64,000 bases of DNA from Danio rerio (lineage: Eukaryota; Chordata; Actinopteri; Cypriniformes; Danionidae): assembly GCF_049306965.1 (NCBI RefSeq), contig NC_133185.1, forward strand, positions 31,888,001 through 31,952,000, written 5' to 3'. The notes beneath the pieces were generated by a model that was not told the DNA's origin, made no database searches, and saw only the letters and a list, made by a program, of their open reading frames with translations. How positions within the stretch are numbered: the stretch's first letter is position 1; each line of letters opens with the position of its first letter. Position numbers and translations under genes: made by a program. Below, one piece after another: positions 12,285-23,500 of the stretch.

Positions 12285-12517
12285 GAGAAGCTCATTCACT
12301 GATGTGTTTGTGTAGCGGTAATGATCTGCAAATTAAACAGATAAAAGCATGTGTAACCACAAACTATGACAGATATTTAATTTACAGATACTTAAAGGAG
12401 CAAATCTTTGTGAATATTTAAGGACAGATATACATTTGTTTAAACTTAATCATGTTTAGCACTTTTCAAATCGTGGTCAATTTTTTTTTTCTTTTTTCTT
12501 TAAATTATCTATTAAGT

Positions 12518-13092
12518 CAGGGGTTCCCAAAATGTTCAGCCTGCGACCTCCAAAATAACAATGCCAGTGACTCGCGACCCCGACATTTCTTGGAGGTGGT
12601 TATAAATATACAAATATTGCACACACAAACATAGGCCTATATAAACACGAGCACAGTGACAACACAAAAAGTGCAACAATCTAACATATAATTTTATATA
12701 GTCATTTATTTGTTTAATTTAATATCAATCTCACCTAATGAGACAGTTGGACACAATGTTTGCAGCACAATTCGGATCTTGGTTTAATTTTGGAGAGCGC
12801 CAATCAGTGATTATCCTCAATGTTCAGTTGTGGCCTGTATTTATTCTTAATGTATTTGAATGCCATGAAGGCTTCAGAAAATATAACCAGGTTCTATAAA
12901 ATCAATCTGCGGCAGCTGACACTATTGCTGTGTTGTTAATCTAACATTGGCTTTACAATTGCATGTTGTTTTTTATGTGACTATTAACTACTAATATTAC
13001 ACTCTGCGAGTTATGGATAAAATATGCAAATTCTAATAGTTTACTGTAAATGACTCCGTCATTGTCTGCAACACCCACTTTGGGAACCACAG
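12518..13092 (-). mobile_element. hAT-like non-autonomous element, copy 1 (znhit2 5' intron)
   Basis: The ends are CAGGGGTTCCCAAAATG and TTTGGGAACCACAG, the hAT (Charlie-like) terminal pattern. The interior matches, in opposite orientation, the element at 14330-14976, for example GGAGGTGGTTATAAATATAC and CACAAAAAGTGCAACAATCT. A clear 8-bp target duplication could not be read here. Confidence 0.8.
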
Positions 13093-13518
13093 TCTTAAAT
13101 TACATTAGTTTTAAATACATTAGTATTTAAAACTTTAACACAATTAATTATGATCATTTTTCAGAGAAACATTTTTTTTTGTTAGTACTGAATATGAAGG
13201 GTTTTTGTACATTTGAATTTTGAAGGAAAACGAGTTATAAATTCAGAGGGATTTATTTAAATTCTCCTTAGTTTAAAACTTTATAAACACGTTAAAATGT
13301 ACAATGTTAGCAATGTATTAACGGTTTTATAAAATAACAGTTCTTCCAACTAAAACGGAGTCGGCATGTAAAAATAACACTACATAAGATAATAGTAGAT
13401 TTTGGATGCATTATGAGGGTTTCTAAGTCTAAACGTTCATTAAACCACACCAGATTCAGATTATTTACACAATAACACTATTCCCAATAAACGGTAGGTT
13501 TGTATTCTTTAACTTACC

Positions 13519-13740
13519 TTGATGAGTGCATAGGTACTGTTCCCAGACACATTCGGAAAATGAAAAAAAATGCAAGGATATTCTTCTTCTTCTTCGTTTT
13601 ATGGCGAGTTGCGAACCAACTTTTGCAAGGATATTTTCAACAACGCGTGTTTATAAATACGCTTTTAGACCGCCGTACACGATAGAATGACGTTACTCGT
13701 CGCAAGTTGATGACGCATACCTTCCTTTGCTCTTCAACCG
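13519..13740 (-). promoter_or_regulatory. znhit2 first (noncoding) exon and promoter region
   Basis: A good splice donor (CATCAAG|GTAAGTTA on the minus strand) at 13518 pairs in position with the acceptor before 12325, so a 5' UTR exon should lie just above 13518. GC content rises around 13650-13760 (CAACCGGCGGGGCTGCGCAA). Part of this stretch (13580-13640) resembles a repeat also seen at 26049-26132 (TTCTTCTTCTTC then GGCGAGTTGCGAACC). The start site is inferred only. Confidence 0.4.
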
Positions 13741-14007
13741 GCGGGGCTGCGCAATATTTACGCAGTAGATCAAATGATAAAGCTGCTAAAGTAGCTACTT
13801 TTTTCAGGGTATGTTGTACCCCTCAGCCCTATGCTATAACCTCTTCACAACCCTTTAAAGGTTTACATATTATATAGTTTTTAATTAATTTATTTGATTT
13901 TTACATTAATATTTATTTATTTCCTTTTTTTTTGTTTCCTATATTCATGTCTGCCAATTGTTGTAATTGTATTACTTCATGCTTGTTTATGTATGAAAGG
14001 CCCAATT

Positions 14008-14152
14008 AGTATATTTCATTCATTCTCTTTTGGGTCGCAGCTGGAAGGACTTACCCTGCATAAACACTCTGGATAAGTTGGTTGTTCATTCCGCTGTGGC
14101 GACCCCAGATTAATAAAGAGACTAAGTCAAAAAGAAAATGAATGAATGAAAG
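14008..14152 (+). mobile_element. DANA-type SINE, 3' fragment
   Basis: It contains CAGCTGGAAGGACTTACC, GATAAGTTGG, TTCATTCCGCTGTGGCGACC and a GAATGAATGAA tail, the 3' half of the zebrafish DANA SINE. The tRNA-like head is missing. Confidence 0.75.
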
Positions 14153-14329
14153 AATATATATACACATATATTTTTTTGCAGTAGATGGGTAAAATTATGT
14201 ATTTACAGATTTTTATAAAGCAAATCAAAATTAAGGAATTAAAAAGTTATGAAACAATGATTTCCATAATAACTGTAAGTTGGATGTATTTTGTAATTGT
14301 ACTGATTCAGTCTTAGTTGTGGTGTAAAT

Positions 14330-14976
14330 CGGTGGTTCCCAAAGTGGGTGTACAATGACAGGGGGTCCCTTGGTGATTTCCAACAGGAAAATACATTTTA
14401 TTAAACTATTAAAATTTGCATGTTTTATCCATAACCCACAGAGGTTAATAACAGTAGTTAATGGTTACATAAAAAACAACAACATGCAAATGTAATGCTA
14501 TCAGTCTTTCATGTATGTTTTTCATAGGACTGGTGTGTTTGCGTTAGATTAACAGCACAGCAATAGTGTCAGCAGCTGCAGATTGATTTTATAGCACCAG
14601 GTTCAACTTTCTGACACCTTTATGGCATAAAATACATTGAAAATAAATACAGGCCAGAACTGAGCATCGAGCATGATCACGGATTTGGAGTGTCTAAAAT
14701 TAAACCAAGAACAGACTTGTGCTGAAAACATTGTGTCCACTAGTCTCATTAGTTGAGGTTAATATTAAATTAAACAAATAATAAATGACAATATAAATAT
14801 TATGATTATTAGATTGTTGCACTTTTTGTGTTGTCAATGTGCTCGTGTTTATATAGGCCTATTGTTGTGTGTGCAATGTCTGTATATTTATAACCACCTC
14901 CAAGAAATGTGGGGGGTTGCGAGTCACTGGCATTGTTATTTTGGGGGTCGCAGGCTGAAAAGTTTTGGAACTCCTG
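14330..14976 (+). mobile_element. hAT-like non-autonomous element, copy 2, with 8-bp target duplication
   Basis: The ends are CGGTGGTTCCCAAAGTG and TTTTGGAACTCCTG. The element is flanked by the perfect 8-bp repeat GTGTAAAT (14322-14329 and 14977-14984), as expected for hAT insertion. The body is the inverted counterpart of 12518-13092. No transposase frame; length 647 bases. Confidence 0.88.
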
Positions 14977-14984
14977 GTGTAAAT

Positions 14985-15576
14985 AACAGGCTATTGAGGA
15001 AATTTTCAGATCAAAATGTATGTTTTGGTTTCACTGACTATCCTCAAGATCAAGCACGCCTTCATTAGCTTTTATTTTCAGATCAAATTTCACATTCGTA
15101 AATGCTGTAAAAGTTTTTATGCAAAAATAACTTTGATTTTAATGTTGGAAAGGTCTACATCGGTCATTATTAGAGACTCTTCAGTTCTTTAAAGATTTAA
15201 TTGCATTTTCCTCTTTGTCCCCTCTATTACAGATTTATAATGTTTATCATTTACTCTGAATTTGCATGTTTTATAATAATAATTATTCAATAATAAAATT
15301 TAATGTACAGAAAGAATCAAAACATTTTTCTTTGCAGACAAGTATTATGAACAGACATTGTTGGCAATATTTTACATTTATTTCTTTCAAATGCAAACAA
15401 AAGCACCTGATAAATGAACATGTTTGCTGTAAGTATTACCTTTTTAATACAAAGGCAACACAGTCTCTGAAAATGGTATGTTAGTGACAGTTTACAGTTT
15501 GTCCATCTGTTTGAGCAGGAGACAGCATTATTATTATAGATTTCCTCCTCACTTTTTCAGTATTGCAGTTCAGTTC
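14985..15576. other. Intergenic DNA and mrpl49 3' UTR
   Basis: AT-rich sequence with no exon signal. A minus-strand AATAAA at 15377-15382 is a plausible polyadenylation signal for mrpl49, about 200 bases past its stop. Confidence 0.5.
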
Positions 15577-15578
15577 AT

Positions 15579-16882
15579 TTAAAATCCCTTGTTCAGCAGC
15601 CAGTCCTTCAGCTCTTTATCAAACTGCCCTTTAACTCGGATGCTCCCGGTAATTTCATTGACTTGTGTTGGAGGATCTTTGCCTGTAAGCCCCAGCAGGA
15701 ATTCCTTAACTTCCTTATTCAGGGCCTGGAAATGATGAATGTAGAGTTAACAGAATCATTTGGAGCATTGTACACATACAGTACTTTTAAGGCCATGTGT
15801 AGCACTCACCCATATGTCTCCTTCAATCTTCCTGATCAGAGTGCTGTGCTGATTCCCATGCTTGATGTCCGAGTACACGGGTACGTTGTGCATCCTGGAG
15901 CGACGGATCATGTAAGGCAGTGACGGTGGTGTGTCTGTGTAAACATAAAATAAATGACAGTCTATCAGGCTGTTCACACTGCGCTTGACCCTGGGTTATC
16001 ATCATTTCATAAACTATATTTAACTCTGCTTAAAGGAAATTTTACCACTGCTTAAAACCTAGGGTCAGGTAATGTTACCAAACATATGTAATTATGCAGT
16101 GTTATATACCAGCATCGGGTCGATACTTAAAATACTTTAAAAAAAAATGCTCACTCATATCATACATGAAATGCTGATTTCACGAATCGATACCTCTCAA
16201 TAGTAATTCACTACATGGATGGGATTAGTTGTGCTACCTGACTTTAATGTCTTAATATATTAATTAATGTATTAAATATTAGTAGCTTAGTCTTTATAAA
16301 CAATCCATTTATAAAATACATTATTAACGAGTCTATCGGCTACTAAAGAATAAACCGAATCCGCAATATCTTCCTTGTATAATGATCACAACGAAACAAG
16401 CTAGCGTTTATTTTCATCGTCATTTAAATGCCCATGCTTAATCGGTAATCAATAAGGGCTATGGATTTACAGGGTTATCAACAATGTGTGTATAGTTTTG
16501 GCTTGGAATAGCTTTCTGTTAAAGATTTTTGTGTTCAACCTTGCTAAAGGCAAAAAAAACTCCTTTCAAATTAATTGCACTTTCATTGAAATCAAATCTG
16601 AGAAGTATCAGAATCAGTACTCTGTATCAAAGAGTAAACAAATGAAAATACTCGTATCAGTTTGTAAAAAGTTGTATCGATTTATCCCTAGTTAGAATGT
16701 GACAGCAAGCAGCCATAGCTTAGGCACATGATTGGCTGTCAGTCGCTCATAATAAAGTTATTTAGGCAATCATGAAAACACACACACATCTTCATAAAAT
16801 CAAGTGCATTCAGTAATTATAGATTTAGTATTTATAGATTTAGGAAAATAGGTCCAAACATTTTTATTATTTATTTGTATTA

Positions 16883-16977
<95 letters not shown>

Positions 16978-18424
16978 GCAGTTTTGCAAACCCCTTTGAT
17001 TGACCTAAAATATTTACTTTACCTAAAAATTTGAACTTAAGAATTCAATACATTTACATGTCCAGGGTTGTCTGACATTCACATGATATTTAGGTAAAGA
17101 AATAAAACATTTAATTTTGTACCTAATTTGTGTTTTATTTGATTACAAATAATCTAATTGACTATATTATATTTATTTACTTTAATTGTACATTGTCATG
17201 ATGAAGTCTTTTTAGGGACTTACAAAAACCAATTTGGAATAAAAAATTGTTGACAAAACAACATGTTACATTTCTTTATAAATGTATATTTGAATCTTTA
17301 TTTCAATTCTATCTGTCTATCCGTCAATCATCCATCCATCTATCTATCTATTTATACTTTTTCCAACTGTTTTAAACTAAAACTATTACCAACAGTCTTT
17401 TAAGCCAGCCTCAAAGTTTGTCGCAACAAACTTTAATCATCTAGTTTACTTTAATGTTTTATATGTACTTTAATTTTACATTTCCATGATAATATTGTCC
17501 TTTTAGGGACTAACAAACACCAATTTGGGGAAAAAAAAATGTTGTTGACAAAACAATGTGTTACATTTGTTTTTAATTTTATACTTTAATCTGTAATCAA
17601 GAAAACATTGATCACTTCTTTATTTGTAGTAAGTATTGGGCTATAAAAAGTCCTCTGAATGTAAGCAGTGAATGTAAGAAGCACAAATCTAAAGCCTTTA
17701 TGTAAACATGCTATATTCATCCAAACAATAATGTAAACAATGACATATAAGCCTGGGTTAAGATTGTATAGACAAAAACAACTATTTAAAAATTTCCAGG
17801 ATTAAATGTTAACCCTGGGTAGAGTACGAGCAGTGTGAAGGGGAAATGTAAAAGAAGAAAACCAAGGCCTCTCTTTATCCAGGCTTTAGCATAACATATG
17901 TTGAACAATTAAATGTCCTCATTAAATGCTCTCAAGGTTTAAAGACTATATTAATTATTCCTATTACAACTGTAGCGTGTTTACCTGACGGTGGGGTCCA
18001 TCCTGAAGGCGCAGGTCCATCGTGTTTAGGAGGAGCTGGGATGCGTGAAGGGGGAATTAATCTCTCCACAAACCTGAACTCTTCTGTGGACTCAATGATG
18101 TCCCTCGATCCACCAGCAGGCCTGATTTCGGTCTGAAAGGACACAACCCGTCTTAATATAACACTACTTTGGATTTTAACATCAAGCTTGCATGACTGTC
18201 TGTTGTGACAAAAACAGTCCTGTGACATCTCAAGAACAAATCATACACTGCAAATCTACGAGTGGCATCTAATGCACCATAAATTATTAAGCAACATGGA
18301 AAGATTATGAAGCAAAATCGAGTGTAATACTAACTCGTAAGCAATATCCAGTGCTCAGTGGACGTGTGGCTGGATTAAAAGCTCTGAAAGCGACTCTTGC
18401 AGCCCGGCAGAATGTCAAAGACAT
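15579..18424 (-). CDS. mrpl49: mrpl49, mitochondrial ribosomal protein mL49
   Basis: Four coding exons read from high to low coordinate: 18424-18335, 18132-17985, 15934-15810 and 15725-15579. They join in frame to 169 residues plus TAA; human MRPL49 has 166. The start [18 protein letters not shown] is an Arg-rich, acid-free N-terminus typical of a mitochondrial import signal. The body reads [38 protein letters not shown] and [14 protein letters not shown], and it ends WLLNKGF, all matching the mL49 family. It is a component of the large subunit of the mitochondrial ribosome. The donor after the first exon is GTTAGT, the others are GTAAAC and GTGAGT. The gene is head to head with fau across about 440 bases. 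Intron 2 (about 2.05 kb) is largely repeat-derived. Confidence 0.95.
15968..17842. mobile_element. TIR-bounded element filling mrpl49 intron 2
   Basis: GGCTGTTCACACTGCGC..ACCCTGGGTTA at the left faces TAACCCTGGGTAGAG..GCAGTGTGAAGGG at the right, giving inverted ends about 1.87 kb apart. The interior contains a long (TA)n tract and an internal duplication (about 17140-17570). It looks like a non-autonomous DNA element; the family is not determined. Confidence 0.5.
16888..16975. repeat. (TA)n microsatellite in mrpl49 intron 2
   Basis: An almost pure AT dinucleotide run of about 88 bases. Confidence 0.95.
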
Positions 18425-18700
18425 GCTTCTGACAGAGGCGGACATTTTTCTTTGATACGGGAGAGAGAGAGGAAGTAAATATTACGTCACGGGTTTGGAT
18501 AAAAAAAATATTGAAAGCAGAAAAACATTGATCCATAAATTAGAAGAACTCAGCAAAAACTTATTTTATTACATATTATCATGTTTTTCTTTCTTCTATG
18601 TTCCACAAAAATAAAACGCAATTCTCCGGAGGACTTTTAACTGGCATTATTAAAGTGAGCATGCGCAGAACACTTTCTAGAAAAGCGAAATACTTCAGTT
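18425..18700. promoter_or_regulatory. Bidirectional mrpl49-fau promoter
   Basis: The start codons of mrpl49 (-) and fau (+) lie 437 bases apart. Between them are a CRE-like TTACGTCAC (18483-18491), an ETS-like GGAAGT just before it, and an NRF1-type GCATGCGCA (18659-18667). These motifs are common in housekeeping bidirectional promoters of mitochondrial and ribosomal genes. A pyrimidine run ACTTTCT just after the NRF1 site could be the 5' TOP start of fau; this is inference. Confidence 0.6.
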
Positions 18701-18861
18701 CAGGCTGTTGATGTCGTGTTTTGTGCTCGTACGAATCCAAATCGATATCTGTGAGTACTCCTTTAACATTCAAGTAATGTTATAAAGATATTGTGTTGTG
18801 GTAAGGATTATGTTAAGCTAATTAAACGTTTGAATCCTCTCTGTTGTGAAGACTGACCATC

Positions 18862-20183
<1,322 letters not shown>

Positions 20184-20502
20184 TCTTTTCAATATTTGCT
20201 ATATTACTGCGCATTCCTGATGGGAAGACAGTGCAATGTAAAATGAGCATTTGCACTTTGATGTAGAATTTATATTTTGTGAGATGAAGTTTAATGTAGT
20301 GTGAAATAAAATGAAACTGTAAATCACTGGGAATCCTTAATGGTGTTTGTGGCAAGAATGAGGTTTTGTAAATTGCAAATAAAAAACATTTAATCAAAGA
20401 CACTTGTCATTTGAATACGATTTAAATTCACAGCATCATGCCAATGTGGCTTTGCTGATTTAATAAAAGAGTCCATGACAATGTAGAAGATCAAGTCCAG
20501 AG

Positions 20503-23500
20503 TCATTTGCCTGTATCCTTCATTCCCACTCTTTCATCGATCACTAAGAGGCCTGAGGTGATCAAACCTGTGGAGGAAACAGAATAAAAAGTCAGCTCTT
20601 ATTTCAGAGATGTAAAACCTCTACAGCATGATGTTGCCATATGACAACATGATATTTATGTTCAATTCCCTGCCACTGTTTCTTTAAGAGCAAGAGAAGA
20701 CCTTAGGCTACGTTCACATTGCAAGGCTTGATGCTCAAATCAGATTTTTTTTCTCAGATCTGATTGTTTTGCATGGCTGTTCACACTGTTGTTATAAATG
20801 TGGCCAGAATCAGATTTCCAGTGTGAACAGATTATGCTCCTAAACTGACCGGCATACGCAAAATTAGTTACGGACAGTCCAAAATGTCTAATTATGCGCA
20901 CAATGTGTAGCTATACTGTAGTATGTGATCAAATAATGACTAATGTGATTATTGACATTTTAACAAAAAACAGTTGTGTATTTCATGTAAAGGGTTGTTC
21001 TGCTACTACTAATTTGTATTTCACCATTTGAAACCTACAATAAGTCTCTTGTGATTGAAAATGCTGATCATTTGTGATTTATGACAACCACGGCTTGAGT
21101 CTATCTGACCACGGGTGTGATGAATAGGCATGGGAAGAGAACCGCGGTTTGGAAAAGACAAGGTTTTAAATCTGCCAAAATATTCTGCTATACTGTTCCT
21201 AAGATTTAAAAAATGTGATTTTTTGTTTGTTTGTTTTGTTTTTTAGGACAACTGTATTTCCAGCAGAAATGATTTCCAAAAATGTCTTTTTAAATTGCAA
21301 AGTAATCTGTGTTTGTGAAACTAATGAAGACAGAAGAAGTTAATGATTCATCTGAATTGTTTAGCCTAACATGGTTTACTGCTCCAAAATATTATAAATG
21401 TTTTACAAAATAAAATATTTTGTGTTCACAGGGGAAAAAGTTTTTTTTTTTATCCAGAAATTTTAAAATAATATATTTTAGAGAAGTAATTACAATACCG
21501 TGAAAACGTGATATTTTATCCAAGGTTATAATACTGTCAGAATCTTTTACAGGCCCTCGCCTAGTGGTGAACTCAAGGGTAAATGAGCAATGGCAAATTG
21601 AACTGTGAAAGCAGAGTTTGTTCATTTTCATATTCACATCATTTTTATATCCTTGACGTTCATATTTGGTTCTGTAAATGTATTAATTATTTAAGTGAAA
21701 TTAACTATTTTGTGTAGGTGTTTTATTCATTTTATATATGCAATTTTCATGGAAAAACTTTTTACGTTAAATCTGAACAATATTTTTCAAAAGGTTAATG
21801 GTTAATGATTGGTTAACCAGTTTAGCATTCAAAATGAACAACTTTTTGTGCTAAAGTATTAGCCCTGTGTTCTATTCTTGTATCCTGCTGAGTAGATGAT
21901 GTTTGCAGCACAGAATGATGACGCATGTCGATCTAAGATTAAGTAAAATTCACATGAAAACCTACATAACTGTTCACACTGCAAAACATCAGATCTGCTT
22001 CTGATTTAATACCACATATGAAAGTGGTATTAAAGTTTTCACATTGTCAAGACAAAAACAGATCTGAGTCACAAGTGGGCAAAAAAAAAAAAAAAAAAAA
22101 GATTTGGGCCACATTTGCCTACAGTGTGAACACCGCCTTAGTTTAGCCAATGATGTGCTTAGGTTAAGTCATACGACTTGCAGGGTTTTCCGTGGTGTGG
22201 TTTCTGACAGACTGTTGTTTATTGTTAGTAGTTGCTGAACGCAAATGAAAACGTTAATCAAAACAAAGGATCAACTTATGTTAGATCCATACGAAAATCT
22301 GAGACATCACCTCCAGTTATGATTTGATGACTGGATATGATATGATCCAGTATATTTGCTGTTGTATATTTGCTGAGTTATGATGACATATTCACAACTC
22401 AAAGTTTTCATCAAATTAGTTTTTTGTAACTCAATTAAATGTATGTGTTGCCAAATGGCAATAGTGGAACGTGTAATAATAATGCATAAGGTTAGTGAGC
22501 TAGCAAGATCAGCTTTGACCTTGGGCCTGTTTCAGAAAGTTGGTTAAGTGAAAACTTATAGTAATGAGAGAAACTCATTGCTTCAAACACCACTAGGTGT
22601 TCACTGCGTGTCTGCATCGTCTTCTGAGGTGAAAGTCTTTATTAAAGAAAGAAAAGATTCACGCAGCTTCTCCTACCGCAGCAAATTCCATTTTGACCTT
22701 TTATATTTGGCGCTAGTTAATCAGGAGGTGTTGATTTTGTTCTTTTTGGCTCATTAGATGGAAACGCTGCTCTATTCGCACATATTTTATGCAATATTCC
22801 AGTTTTGTGCATACATTTTATTAGCATTTTTGGATGAAAACATATATTTCCTTAACTTCAGTCACACAAAGAACAAAGTTAGGAGAATGGCTTGTAAAAT
22901 AAATAATTATCTTAATTTTACTGTCCTTCTAGGACATGTGCTGTAACTAGATTAAAGGGATTCTTACTTATTCTAAAAACTATTTTTTATTAATGCTCAC
23001 ATTCTAAATGTCATATCAACCTCTACCACTTGATCAATAATAAAGGCAGACACGCAAGTGCACTGTTAAATCTATTAAAAACTCAATTTTGGAAATGTTA
23101 CCTCAAGCTGATCATTGTGTGTAAAAGTGGGAACCTAAATTAACGTTTCCACTGAACATTAAGCTAAGGTTACCTGCATTCTTGTTTTGACAAATTTGTT
23201 GTAGAAACTATCTAGTAGCCTATTTTATTTGATTTAATGCAATTACATCTGAAATAACTTCCAAATTACGGCAAATTCTCCACTTTTTCCAAGTGAAAAG
23301 TCTATAAAAGTCACTCATTACATACTTATTTTTTTATTATACTTTAATATTTAAATACTTTAAATGTAAACTTACGCATTAACTTGAGCAGCTACGTTTT
23401 CCCACGCTGTCTCTGCTTCGTTGATGCAGTGGTGTTGTCTTTTTAAATATATTATGCTCATGTTTGCTATAACTTTCAGAGTTCAGCTGGAGAGAAAAAT

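Noticed and set aside
11524-12315. Several plus-strand ORFs opposite znhit2
   Set aside because: They are antisense shadows of a long GC-richer coding exon and have no homology or splice support.
12285-12325. Extending ZNHIT2 upstream of the ATG (frame stays open as DHYRYTNTSVNELL across the splice, including a GTG)
   Set aside because: No in-frame ATG is seen upstream through the inferred first exon, and the family does not need this extension, so ATG 12284 is kept.
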